From contig WOAB01000568.1 in the NCBI GenBank assembly GCA_027886185.1, positions 10,548,501 through 10,612,500 of the forward strand: a DNA stretch of 64,000 nt, in the 5' to 3' direction. The translations under genes and the position numbers were made by a program. Below are positions 1 to 10,978 of the stretch, piece after piece. Under the pieces are notes generated by a model, which was not told the origin of the DNA, did no database searches, and saw only the letters and a list, made by a program, of their open reading frames with translations. The first letter of the stretch is position 1. Every line of letters starts with the position of its first letter. Source of the stretch: Rheum nobile. Lineage: Eukaryota > Streptophyta > Magnoliopsida > Caryophyllales > Polygonaceae.

Positions 1-1243
1 CACCAACAGGAATTTCCCATATTAATATTAACAGGTACATGAGCCTCCACCGTGCCAGAGAGAGAGCAACAGGATACGAGAGCAACAAAATAATATTAAC
101 ACATAAGTTGATGTTTGAAACAACGACTTATGTATAATAATAATATACATAATTTTTTTTCCCGCTTGATTAATCAGCAATAATATTAAATATAAAAAAA
201 GCTAAAGTCGCTTATTGAGCCAGCGACTCTTGCCTTTTTAAAAAAAAAAAAATCAAAGTCTGTTTTGGAGTAAGTCGTTGTTTCGTTCACCCAATTTTTT
301 TTACAATAGTCGCTATTTCGTACAACGACTTAGTTCGAACCTCAGCTGACTGCCTATTTTGGAAATAAGTTTCCTTTCGAGCCTAAATTGGAAATAAGTT
401 TATAATAAGTGCCTACTTTAGGAAAAAATTCTTCATCATTGCATTGATGTATCGAATGACTTGTTATTTTTATATTAAAAAAAAACTCATATCCCATATG
501 ATGCTTGAGCCCAGTTCCATGTGGGCCCCATTGTATTAAATTACACCCTTCCGCCAGCTTTTGTGTGATACTTCACGAGGATTAAGTGAATATTTGCAAC
601 CCTTCTCGTGTTTTCCCAATCAAGATTCAAGTTGGTAACCCCACCGTGAGACCAAATTATTAGGCAAACCCTAATTTTCGTTTAGCTTGTGGATTCAATA
701 TTTGATCTAATTAATTTTATAATGTTTCAAGCTTGTGTATTCAAATGTGTAGTTGTAAATTTGTAATGGATATACATTCATATGTTATTTTCCTTTTTTT
801 AATATGTTATGGGGCTAGTTTTTTTTTCTAATATGCTTAGAAGAGGAAACCTAGTCTGATATTTATAAGTAATTCTTAAAATAAATCGATAAAAGTATTT
901 GATATGTAAAAGTAGGAGTGGATCAAGTAAGAACGATTATGTAAGAGAAAATTGATAATGTTTCATGTGTGTTCCCGCGTGCGCGTGTTGCCAGTGAAAT
1001 TACAAGTTCACCACTTTTGTTCGGAGATGTTCATCACACTATATAAGAGATATTCATCGATTTATGACTAAAATATATATGTAGACTAGTTGTATGATTG
1101 TGTTTCAACATTTTCTAAATTATCAAATCTTATAAAAAGTAGTGTAATGTTCATTGTATATTTATAAGACACAAATTGCTAATGTTTGATATAAAATTAA
1201 GTTTAGAGTAAGTAAAAAGTAAGTTTTTTTCCTTAGAAACATT
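1..1243. other. AT-rich intergenic DNA, no gene seen
   Basis: No open frame of note on either strand. Between about 120 and 330 the motif AGTCGCT or its complement AGCGACT recurs, often facing a partner copy. TGGAAATAAGTTT occurs twice at about 360-400. These look like the remains of a non-autonomous element, but I cannot place its ends. Confidence 0.5.
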
Positions 1244-1512
1244 TTGTGATCCACATATAGGCATAAAAAAGATGATGATCCTATAGGCATAAAAGTGATG
1301 ATCTCATAGACATAAAAACGATGAACATATAGACATAAAAGGGGATGAACATATAATCATAAAGTGATAAATATATATACATAAGAAGTGATGAACATAT
1401 ACGCATAAAATGTGATGAACATATAGGAAAAAAGTGATAAACATATTTAAAATGCGATGAACATCTATATATAAAAGTATGAACATCTGGTCATATAAGT
1501 GATGAACATCTA
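1244..1512. repeat. Degenerate minisatellite, about 25-bp unit, GATGAACATATA theme
   Basis: Roughly ten degenerate units of about 22-27 bp follow each other, each built on GATGAACATATA followed by a CATAAAA-like spacer. Two reversed units (GATGTTCATCAC) lie at about 1027-1040. The open frame on the minus strand here (1304-1552) only reflects the repeat and is not a gene. The unit resembles the ATGCACAT arrays at 3.1-3.6 kb and 46.2-47.6 kb. Confidence 0.7.
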
Positions 1513-2026
1513 AAACAAGTCCGCGGTAAAACGTGTGTGTTTTATACGGCATAAACGCATTTATATGGTTTTTTTTATTATTTTATTGAAAGTGTACGTG
1601 ATATGGTTCGTTTACTTTTCAGATTAGGAGTCCTATATAATATTTCTCAGGAGATCTTTCCTTGTAAAATTTTATGAAATAATTATCCAAGAATAGATTG
1701 TGTAGATTACGCTATAGCTAATAATATGGATTATATTCATTATTATATCATAAACAGAAGCAGAGGCCTAGAGTGGACATGTACATGTTATAAGCGGGTA
1801 GGTTCATCAGAATTTTTGTGTTCTTTTAATTGGAATACATTGGGAGACCAGTCATCCAGCATTTCATGAGAATCCACAATATATACGCCAAACCCATTCC
1901 GATACCACTATCTTCTTTTCTTGTATATAAATACAACATGAAGATCCTTGTAATTGTTTATATGCATTTTCAATAATTCCATTATCTACTTACGATTGAG
2001 TAAAAGGGACATTTACATTTGTATTT
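1513..2026. other. AT-rich spacer, nothing recognised
   Basis: No coding sequence or clear repeat was found here. The stretch ends at the target site of the LINE that follows. Confidence 0.5.
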
Positions 2027-2711
2027 AAAGTCACACATATTTGGGACCGGGCGCGCTTTGTGCATTCCTATCTTGGCGGGTATCTCGCTGCCTGGTGTCG
2101 TGTTGGACAACGCAGTATGAGGGCTGCTCGGATTGAGCGTCTTATCAGTTGGACAAAACCGGATGTTAATTGGGTTAAGGTGAACACGAATGAGGCTGTT
2201 AATTCGGATGGCCTTGTTATTGCGGGTGGGGTTTGCGGGACTCAAATGGTTTATGGATCGGTGGTTTTGCTCACCATATTGGTCTTTGTACGGTTCCTAT
2301 GTCTGAACTTTGGGGGATCTTACAAGGTCTTTATCTTGCTTGGAATCGTGGGTTTCACCAAGTGATTATTGAGTCGGACTCGCAATCGGCCGTTGGGTTG
2401 TTGAAGAAGACTCTCTCCCGTTTTCATCCTCTCTCTAGCTTGGTGTCTAAATATCAAGGCTTCTTTCGTAGAGACTGGGTTATCCAGTCTCGTCACACTT
2501 TTTGGGAAGCAAATGCAGTTGCTGACCGCCTTGTTAGTTTTGCCTTTAGGTTTTCATGTTCTAGATGAACCTCCTGTAAGTATTTCGCTTTTATTGTTTG
2601 ATGATGTAAGGGGTCGGGCTCTCCCTCGCTTAACTTCTTAGCCCGTTTTTCAATTCAATAAATTGCGAAGAGTGTCACCTCTTCTTTGGCAAAAAAAAAG
2701 TCACACATATT
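2027..2711 (+). mobile_element. LINE-A, 5'-truncated L1-type retrotransposon with target duplication
   Basis: A 15-bp direct repeat (AAAGTCACACATATT) lies at 2027-2041 and again at 2697-2711. Between the copies are the RNase H end of an L1-type pol gene, a 3' untranslated region and a run of A that merges into the second copy. This is the classic result of target-primed reverse transcription with early 5' truncation. The body is about 655 bp, so only the last domain of pol was copied. Confidence 0.85.
2060..2568 (+). pseudogene. RNase H domain of a plant LINE (RVT_3 type), frameshifted
   Basis: Two overlapping frames together give one plant-type RNase H domain, as found at the C-terminus of L1-like pol proteins, where it would degrade the RNA strand of the hybrid. 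Frame one (from 2060) carries the first strand with KPDVNWVKVNTNEA. The normal first catalytic Asp of the NTDG motif is Asn here. Near 2230 the reading switches frame, and the rest follows: ELWGILQGLYLAW (catalytic Glu), IIESDSQSAV (Asp), and NAVADRL near the end (last Asp). The stop is at 2566-2568. One frameshift plus the Asp-to-Asn change make it inactive. There is no RT upstream because the copy is truncated. Confidence 0.8.
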
Positions 2712-2722
2712 ATATATATATA

Positions 2723-3862
2723 TAGGATCGGGTGAGAACTCTCACCCCATGAGAACGGGCCTTTATGAGAAACAAGGCGTATTTGCCAATCGGTGATATT
2801 ATGGTAAATAAATGCAACTTTTAAAAATAGGATTATGTATTACAAAAGATCATCAAGTCCAAAGCTCACTCTTTATTTAAATGAATAAGTGCCAAGAACG
2901 TGATCATTTGAATAAGTTGACCGGTCAATAATGTTGGTCAATCGTGGTCTCCGACGTTGACTGACCGTTGACCACCAGCCTCGGGCGTTGAGCGTCAAGT
3001 CTCCGACATTGATCGACTAAATTTGTTTTAGGTCAATTTTTTTTCTCTTGCAAAATTTTCTTCAAATGCATATCACATTATAACAAAATGCACATTAACA
3101 TTATAACTAAGCGTGCATTATATTATAATCAAATGCAATAAATTTTTCATTTTCTATTTTTTCTTAAAAAAATTCTCGTGCCAAATTTTCTTTAAAATAA
3201 AATCACGTTATAATCAAATGCACATCTAGTTATATATAACTAATATAAGTGCACATCCTACAAAATCCAAATGTATATACATGGTGTTATGCCCAATTTC
3301 ATATCATGTTACCCAAATTCACATCTAGTTATATACAATTGCACATCCTACAAAAATCAAATGCACATCGTATTATGCCCAAATTCACATCACGTTATAC
3401 CCAAATACACATTTAGTTATATACAATTGCACATCCTATAAAAACCCTACATCGTGTTATGCCTAAATGCATATCACTATATAGGATAATGCACATCTTG
3501 AATAACCCAAATACACATCAAGTTATATACAATTTCACATCCTACAAAAATAAAATGCACATCTAGTATTATTCAAATACAAATTTAGCTATATACAATT
3601 GCACATCCTAAACCTTAAAACTGTAAATTAAACCCTGAATCCTAAAATATAAATCATAAACCCTAGAACACTAAAAATGCCACCATGTGAAATTTCTATT
3701 CAAACTTGACTTTTATTATAATTTTGCTACCGTATCCGCCATTCTTCCTATTTAATCTCGCGCGTCCATCCATCGGATATTAGCATCTTACGTTTGAATT
3801 TGGTTCTCTCTGAAACACTATTCTCGCTTAAGAAACGGTTCTAACCTGAACCAATTCCTATA
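2723..3862. mobile_element. MITE-like element M2 with GGTGAGAA ends and a TGCACAT-array body
   Basis: The left end lies in a TA run and reads TAGGATCGGGTGAGAAC. The right end, read on the other strand, gives TAGGAATTGGTTCAGGTTAG, so the tips are imperfect inverted repeats in a TA-rich target. Just inside the left tip, at 2915-2985, is a cluster of TTGAC/GGTCAA words, followed by a degenerate CACATC array. M4 at 45993-47819 has the same tip, the same GGTCAA cluster and the same kind of array, which supports one family. There is no coding capacity. Superfamily is uncertain; a non-autonomous Mutator-like or mariner-like origin is possible. Confidence 0.55.
3060..3610. repeat. Degenerate array of GCACATC-type units inside M2
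   Basis: Units of about 20-30 bp alternate forms of AATGCACATC, TAGTTATATACAATT and TTATGCCCAAAT. Spacing is irregular and units are diverged. Part of the array is repeated in copy B of the tandem duplication that follows. Confidence 0.65.
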
Positions 3863-5362
3863 TATTATATATAATATATATACTTACGATCAACTAATAT
3901 AACAAGCCAATGGCAGTCACTTTTTTAAAAAGGTTGCACTGCACTTTTTTAAAGAGGTTGTATAGCAAAAATTAGACACCAAAAAAAAACCAACAGAGCT
4001 AAAAACGCTCTCAGGGAAAAAAACCCCAAATCCCAACTTCTAACCCTAAAACTTCAACAGCCACCACTTTCACCCCCTCCTCCCTGCCTTCTCACCATCT
4101 TCGTTCACCTACCTTCGACCACCGAGCAGATCCACGCCTTCCGAGCAGATCTCCGGCGACCACCGAGCAGATCCACTCCGCTTTACCAGATCTCGTTCAC
4201 CCGCTCCGGCGACCACCTACCTTCTCTATGTGAATACGAACCACCAGTTGGTGGATGACCTCGTTCACCCCCTTTACTTGGCTGCAAGCATCAAAGGTGT
4301 TATCTCTTGCTACCTCATCTCGAAAGCTTTGCCTAAGCCACCCATGGAGAAAGGTTAAAAAAAAACCCACATCCTATAAAATGCACATCACGTTATACCC
4401 AAATGCACATCTAGTTATATACAATTGCACATCCTATAAAAACCCCACATCGTGTTATGCCTAAATGCATATCACTATACAGGATAATGCACATCTTGAA
4501 TAACCCAAATACACATCAAGTTATATACAATTTCACATCCTACAAAAATAAAATGCACATCTAGTATTATTCAAATACAAATTTAGTTATATACAACTGT
4601 ACATCCTAAACCTTAAAACTATAAATTAAACCCTGAATCCTAAAATATAAATCATAAACCCTATAACACTAAAAATGCCACCATGTGACATTTCTATTCA
4701 AACTTGACTTTTATTACAATTTTGCTACCGTATCCGCCATTCTTCCTATTTAATCTCGCACGTCCATCCATCGGATCTTAGCATCTTACGTTTGAATTTG
4801 GTTCTCTCCGAAACACTATTCTCGCTTAAGAAACGGTTCTAACCTGAACCAATTCCTATATATTATATATAATATATATACTTACGATCAACTAATATAA
4901 CAAGCCAATGGCAGTCACTTTTTAAAAAGGTTGCACTGCACTTTTTTACAGAGGTTGTACTGCAAAAATTAGACACCAAAAAAAACCAACAGAGCTAAAA
5001 ACGCTCTCAGGGAAAAAAACCCAAAATCCCAACTTCTAACCCTAAAACTTCAGCAGCCACCACTTTCACCCCATCCTCCCTGCCTTCTCACCCTCTTCAT
5101 TCACCTACCTTCGACCACCGAGCAGATCCACGCCTTTCGAGCAGATCTTCGGCGACCACCGAGCAGATCCACTCCGCTTTACCAGATCTTGTTCACCTGC
5201 TCCGGCGACCACCTACCTTCTCTATGTGAATACGAACCACCAGTTGGTGGATGACCTCGTTCACCCCTTTTACTTGGTTGCAAGCATCAAAGGTGTTATC
5301 TCTTGCTACCTCCTCTCCAAAGCTTTGCCTAAGCCACCCATGGAGAAATGTTAAAAAAAAAC
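3386..5362. repeat. Tandem duplication, two copies of about 980 bp
   Basis: Copy A is about 3386-4366 and copy B about 4384-5362, offset by 998 bp and nearly identical apart from scattered substitutions and short indels. Each copy holds the right part of M2, a short spacer, a LINE target site and the first 400 bp of LINE-B. Only copy B continues into the rest of LINE-B, so the duplication came after the LINE landed. The junction lies where the LINE's GTTAAAAAAAAAC meets CACATCCTATAAAATGCACATC of the array. Confidence 0.85.
3968..4366 (+). mobile_element. Orphan 5' end of LINE-B in duplication copy A
   Basis: This matches the first 400 bp of LINE-B (4965-5362): the start AAAATTAGACACC, a C-rich leader with repeated GAGCAGATC words, and a region up to CCCATGGAGAAA. 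It stops abruptly at the tandem-duplication junction. It is a by-product of the duplication, not a separate insertion. Confidence 0.8.
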
Positions 5363-6780
5363 TTCTCTGATGTTATATGTTCTGATCCACCCCCTTCTAA
5401 GGCTTCACAAGCCAACCCCTCTACTCTACCCTCTGTTGTTATCAACCGAAAAAAAAAACCTATGTTGTTATCAATATTGTTTATAACTCACCTTTCCAAG
5501 ATGATATCACCACCAACATCACCCCAAACACCACTAACACTAATTATAATACCCACAACAGGGAGGCCTATACAAAGCCTAAAATTGATTCTGAAGCATA
5601 CATGTCTAAACGGGCTAAAATACGATCAACTGCCCAAAAGCAAAAAGAATCATCCCTTATGAGATATATTATTGGCAATCCTATTGATTTTCCTAAGGCC
5701 TTTGCTAAACTGAAATCTGAATGGAGGTTTATCAAGGGTGAACTAGGATTTTATGATAGACAGTTCGGTTGGTTTGAAGGCTAAGGCCTTCTCCCCTACC
5801 AACTGAACTATGGGCTGTTTCACCCCCAAATTCATGAAAGGCAATGTCGATTCTTCAATCTTGATAGTCACTATCCATAGATAAAGGTAAAAACTCATCT
5901 TTAAAACCCTTCCATTGTAGCTTCACAAGCTCATCACAATGTTACTACCAAAACACCTACCAACATCTATAGACCTCTTCCTTCAAAGGATGAGTAAATA
6001 AAAAAACAAAGAGCTCTTTGGCTCAAAACAACCAAGTGTTGTCAACTTGAATGAATCCTCTCTGAAGGATTACCTCGCCTAAAATCAACAGTATCTCAAA
6101 AGTTTATAACACCTTCTCCAACACAAATTGGATAAGTTTGCTCTTTTAGCTTGTGGAGTACTGCACAACATTGAACTATAACACCTTCTCCAACATCAAC
6201 CAAACGACAGTCATACCCACATTAGCATCACTGCTATTTTCAAAACTAACTACCCATGAACAAAATATGATTAATCTTTATAACAACTTTATAGCTATCA
6301 CATCAATTCACCCTTGTTGACCTTTTTTGTTTTCTGTTTTGTTCAAGTATGGGTGGCAAAATTCTCGCGGCTTTTGTGGAATATTTCTTGGATTCTGGCT
6401 GAGCCGCCGGTCGTGGTCGTGGTCGTGTATGTGGATGAATGAAGACCCCTCTCGAACGAGAGCAACGTCATGGTTGAGGCTCCTGAAGATCATTCATCTA
6501 GGTGTGGGCAACGTCACGGCAGCCCGTTCAGCACTTCTGCAACTGTTCCTGTTTGACCCTTTCTCGGTGGCACCCTTGAGTCTGAGATGACTCCTTGCGT
6601 GTCTTAGATTGTTTTATTCCTTTCTGCTCGATGTAATTTATGTGCTTGCCTTTGGTTCTTTTTGTTCGGTTTGTACCGACGCCGATTCTATCGGCCTCTC
6701 GAGCTATCCGATGTGGTTATGTCGGATACCTTGAAATCTTTCCTCATAAAAAAAAAGAAAAAAAAAGAGGTTGTACTGCA
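4951..6780 (+). mobile_element. LINE-B, internally deleted LINE with 14-bp target duplication
   Basis: The direct repeat GAGGTTGTACTGCA lies at 4951-4964 and 6767-6780. The body (4965-6766) starts with an A/C-rich leader typical of full-length plant L1 elements and ends with a T-rich 3' untranslated region (about 6595-6750) and an A-rich tail. It is only about 1.8 kb, and no RT, endonuclease or RNase H motifs are visible. It therefore keeps both ends but has lost pol and most of ORF1. An RGRGR-coding patch at about 6410-6430 may be what is left of the basic ORF1 tail. Confidence 0.75.
5336..5784 (+). pseudogene. Relic of LINE-B ORF1 (unrecognised)
   Basis: Open frames at 5348-5662 and 5602-5784 lie where ORF1, the nucleic-acid chaperone, should be. 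The second frame reads through MSKRAKIRSTAQKQKES and GELGFYDRQFGWFEG. I do not recognise a domain. A frame change and several stops separate the pieces. The assignment rests on position inside LINE-B, not on a motif. Confidence 0.35.
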
Positions 6781-8460
6781 CTTTTAAAGAGGTTGCACAT
6801 CCTATCAAAACCTTACGATAAACTAATATTAAGTAATTAGGAAATAATGTTGGACAACCAAAATTAATAAACAATAATACTAACTTATGTACTTTTTTTA
6901 AGAGGTTGCACTACACTTTTTTCTAATACTAAGTAATTAGGAAATAATGTTGGACATAACAAAACTCCCTACATCGTCTAAAACTAAATTTGAAACAATC
7001 GCAAGAGAATCATATGATAACTTAAAGAAAAGGACAAAACATAAGACGTTAGGTCATCAATAACCCGATTAAAGATTCGCCATAAACATGACATAATTGG
7101 CAATCTAATTCCTAAATAATAAAAAAACTTGACATTGGGAGACCAACTGGCTTAAAAGAAGACGAGCTCTATCGAGTGGTTTCCATATCATGTTATGATG
7201 TTAATGACAAATATAGAGTCGGCTTCCCATATAATACAACGACACCAATATACCAAGCATGATGGAGGCCTTGTACATTCCCTAATCCAACAAGCATTCT
7301 CATCTCTACTTAGGCATATGATAAACGTACACCCAAATTTAGAGATTATCGCTCTAATTTAGGATATATATACACCCAATAGAAATATCTAAAAAGTCAT
7401 TTTCAAATTTGGTGAATCAATTAACTAACTATCAAATCACAAAAATAAAATATGTATGCCTAACTATTAATTACACCATTTTATAAAGTCGAACCCATGT
7501 AGGAACAACACCATTTTATAAAGTCGAACCCATCTAGGAACAACAGGTAAAGACACAAAACAACTAATAAAGCCCAAGATGATCAAAACATTGCCGAGCC
7601 TTGAGCAAGGAAGGCAAAGAACAAAACTGGGAGATCCATAAGTATCAACACAAACAACAAACAAAGCTCAACATCCAAAATTGCAATGTCAGCATCTAGG
7701 AAAAGGGAGAACAAAACGCTCCAAGAAAAAGATTGATTCACCAATATCCAAATCAGGAGCACCACTCACATATCCATAGTTTGGCCAAGCTCATGAACTT
7801 ATTTGGCGAGGAACCTTCACTAGGTCCTAAGGATAGAGCAGCCACACAGACAGAGCAGCCATACAGAAATCTCACAATGCAAAAGTAAGCACCATGCAAG
7901 ATCATAATATCAAACATAAGTTGGTGTTCGAAACAAGGGATGATGGCAAGTAAAAGGTCTAGAAGGGGGGAGCAACAACATCAAGGTCTTAACAGGATAG
8001 AGATGTCCAATACAAATATACTCAAGAGAAACTCAAATCAGATAGGTAGAAATGACACTTGCTAAACAAATAGAACATACAGAACTTAGTGGCAAGAATG
8101 GACTCGTGGGATCCAATTTTTTCTAAGCTCAACTTCTTTTTCTACTTTCATTGAGTCCGAATTTTTCCAACTCACGCTTCTTTTTCAATATAATCAGAGA
8201 GTCCAAGAAAGCAAAACAAAATAGGAGTCTTCTAAGCTCGACCTCTTTTTCTATTTTCGTTGAGTACGAATTTTTCTATATCTCACTACTTTTTCCCAAG
8301 ATAAGGAAAAGAAGAGGGGAAGAAGAATGTTGTAAGCTCAAAGGGTTAGCAAGATATCACCAACTACATATATGATAAAAGTGGGACCAGACTATAAAGA
8401 AACTAAGCATAAATAACAATCAAGAATCAATGAAGGTGCAAGCAAAGCAAGGAAAGGACA
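6781..8460. other. Degenerate intergenic DNA with two short duplications
   Basis: No gene is supported. A 34-bp segment (TAAGTAATTAGGAAATAATG at its core) occurs at 6823-6856 and again 100 bp later at 6923-6956. Short minus-strand frames at 7467-7765 could be the 3' trailer of the LINE relic at 8.5-9.1 kb, but they show no motif. Confidence 0.4.
7473..7542. repeat. 35-bp unit in two tandem copies
   Basis: The unit begins ACACCATTTTATAAAGTCG and is repeated directly with a single substitution (CATGTAGG versus CATCTAGG). It is a recent local duplication. Confidence 0.85.
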
Positions 8461-8469
8461 GTTAAGAAG

Positions 8470-9072
8470 AAAGGGAAAGGCAGGGAAAGCCAAGCAAGAG
8501 AAAGTGGAAAGCACAACAAGGGAAGCCTGAACCAAAGTCAAAAAAGAAAAGAGACAAGGACAAAGAGCTACGGAGAAAAACCAAAGGGAAGGAAAAATTC
8601 AACGCAAGAGTGCAACAACTTTCAAACCAATGGCACCAATCTAGAAGAGAGTTGACCCAATGAGTAGTACCAGACCAAGCAAACACTCTTCGAGCAACCT
8701 CGTTAATGAAGATACATTCAAACCATAAGCGGGAGACACATTCAGAAGGGTGATTGGAGAAAGATCCCAGTCATGAAGTTTTTTAGCGAGTAGAAAGTCC
8801 ATCATGAATGGCCATCCAAACAATAAATCCCCATTTCCTAGACTGACCAATCTTCCAGATGAAAGGGGCCTAAAAGAATGGGTTGTCATGAGATCGTTGA
8901 AGGTTATATATATTGGTAGAGTCCATCCATCAGCACGAGCAATGTCAGTCATAATATCAGTTTCCACAGGGCGAGATTGAAGAAGCAAAGGTTTTAAATC
9001 ATTTTTTACTCTGATCAGTGCACGCCAAATCCATGCATCTAAGTTCCTCTTGGGAATATCCCAGAAATTATC
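8470..9072 (-). pseudogene. LINE-C relic: C-terminal (zf-RVT) part of a LINE reverse transcriptase
   Basis: Read on the minus strand from 9072, a frame begins DNFWDIPKRN, then AWIWRALIRVKNDLKPLL. This resembles the W-x-WR-S-L...L block that precedes the zf-RVT region of plant non-LTR reverse transcriptases. About 50 residues on come SLGNGDLLFGW and the aspartate-containing MMDFL, matching the usual GxGxxxxxWxDxW core in degraded form. A frame change near 8700 then leads to FINEVARRVFAWSGTTHWV, like the HLFxxCxFAxxVW zinc-binding block. The finger cysteines are partly lost. No catalytic RT core is present. This is a fragment with at least one frameshift. Confidence 0.5.
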
Positions 9073-9219
9073 ACTTTTTCTATGTTAACATGGTACCATT
9101 GGGTCTAGAAATTTACTCTACCGACCAGAATATCAAACTCAACAAAAAAAAACACTAATGCATAATTATGTATAACAAGAGCCGAGATTATATTTCCAAC
9201 CAACAAAAAACGTTGAGAA

Positions 9220-10109
9220 TGTTGAATTGTAATGTGTTACACAGGAAACGACAGATTGGTCTCTGAGCAGGGGAATAATAGTATTTATAGTTTAAGCTAA
9301 TTTCTTATAGAGGAAACTCAATCAACCAATTAGTTGAATAATAAAAACCTCTAGGTTATTAACCTAGTAAGATTTCAACCGTCTACTTGTAGTATTAATT
9401 TCAGTTACAACAATCAAGCAAGTCAAGAACTCAATCTAGTCTCACACGGATCCTAGACAATCTAGACTCTTAAGCAAGTGGTGCAACCTTTATAACCCAA
9501 GTAAAGCCAAAATCTCAAAACAATGTACTCACAAAATTTGTACCTTGTTTTCTTCCTTTTCGTATGCCTTATAATCTCTTAATTGTGTAAACTTTGACAA
9601 GGTTTGTCTCTATGTATATATAGCCTTAGACTAAGCCCATAAGCTAACCCTAGCTTGACCCATCATGTGCTAACTAAAGATAATTATCTTAGCTTATATA
9701 TATCATCATAAATACAATTATCTTTATTGTGTTCTAAAGATATAATTCTAAGTTTAAGACTTGGTCAAATCTTCATTCCTTGCGGCTCAAGTGATCTCTG
9801 AGATCTCTTTCCATATTTCACAAATGTTATCCAAACTTCTCAGTGTCTCGTCTCTGAATATACACTTTGTTCCTTGACGTTGTTCCATTTTCTTCTTTAC
9901 CACAGCAGACCCGCTCCATTTCATCATTTCGCTTAGCGTCGTTGTTCCTTTCTTGACTCTTTGTTCCATGCTTCTCTATTTTGCTTCTCTCTTGGTTTCC
10001 AATGTTCGTTACTCATTCAATATGCTTGAAACTCATAGGAACAAGTAAACCATAAAATCTAATGGTGTTTATCATCATCAACACTAGAGGAAACGACATC
10101 GTTCCAACA
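9220..10109 (-). repeat. Copia-1 3' LTR
   Basis: It starts TG and ends CA on the plus strand and aligns along its length with the 5' LTR at 27661-28544, including the CAAGTCAAGAACTCAAT and TAGACAATCTAGACTC blocks. About 890 bp. The two LTRs differ by many substitutions and small indels, so the insertion is old. Confidence 0.85.
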
Positions 10110-10978
10110 ATTTCTCCCTTTTTGGTGATGACAAACCCATTCAAAATTATTTATAAAACACATAACCATAGAGTTAATCAACATCAGCTAATATGCATGT
10201 ATAGCTCAAAACTTTTAGCAAAGATCCCCCTTAGATAGATATCACATAATGTACCTTCAAATCGTATCAAATGCCCCCTTAGCACTGGCATTGTCCAAAA
10301 TTTTGAAATAAGGGACAGAGAAATTTACCTCACTTGTGTCGAGTTCATCTCATAATTTTCCACGCTTTCTCATTTTGGCATCATCAAAAGATCAAACTTA
10401 AACAAGAACAGGTACTTTAAGTCGCAAATTAATTTCAAAATCAAAATTTATTAATATGGCATGGAATTTATTACATTAATCGAGAAACATTACAAGTAAG
10501 CATCATAGACATAAGCAACTAAGAACAGAAACACAAAAAGAAAACAATCATACAGAAATAGAGATATATGGCTAGGGAACAATGAAGGGATACACTCAAA
10601 GTTTTGGGTCAGGTTTCATAGTATCATCCTTGTCCGAGAGGAAGTTGAGCAACATATCAACTTCTGATAAAATTCCCTGACCAGATAAGGATTAAGTAGT
10701 GCTTTACATGCATTGGGTTATTCCCAATCTTGTAACTCGATCATATCTCTGATTTCTTGTAGTCCTTGGTTCAAAATGAACTTGTCTGGAATCAGGAGTG
10801 GTGGGAGAATTTTCTTGGAGGTCGCTTGGATGTTGATCTGAGTCATCCCTTGATTGGGGAAGTTTCTCTATCATCAGACTTGGTAGGCTTCGATAACTCT
10901 GTTGATGCTCTAGTCTCATGGAGAAACTCATAGTCTCCACTTACTTCTTCATTCTCTTATTCCTCGTCATTCCCAGAG
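9879..10978. repeat. Left copy of a 1.1-kb copia-1 segment that flanks gypsy-1
   Basis: This segment (end of the 3' LTR plus adjoining internal DNA) is repeated at 20934-22029 on the other side of gypsy-1, with only scattered differences. A normal insertion would duplicate only about 5 bp. The left copy ends in CCAGAGA at the point where the right copy enters an (AG)n run, and it is fused there to the middle of a gypsy LTR. Confidence 0.85.
10704..10940 (-). CDS. 78-residue ORF of unknown function in the copia-1 3' region (left copy)
   Basis: The ORF starts METMSFSMRLEHQQS and ends RVTRLGITQCM. It is polar and rich in Ser, Arg and Gln, with no signal peptide, membrane segment or known motif. 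The same ORF occurs at 21760-21996 with a few substitutions, but that only reflects the recent duplication. It sits between RNase H and the 3' LTR, where some SIRE-like copia elements carry an envelope-like ORF; nothing here shows envelope features. It could equally be a captured host exon or chance. Confidence 0.3.
   Translation of the reverse strand: METMSFSMRLEHQQSYRSLPSLMIEKLPQSRDDSDQHPSDLQENSPTTPDSRQVHFEPRTTRNQRYDRVTRLGITQCM

Noticed and set aside
1304..1552. 82-residue frame on the minus strand
   Set aside because: It is a translation of the minisatellite (repeating HH/YVH pattern) and has no composition like a real protein.
7466..7765. Possible hydrophobic protein on the minus strand
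   Set aside because: Two short overlapping frames in T-rich DNA with no motif. More likely LINE trailer or chance.
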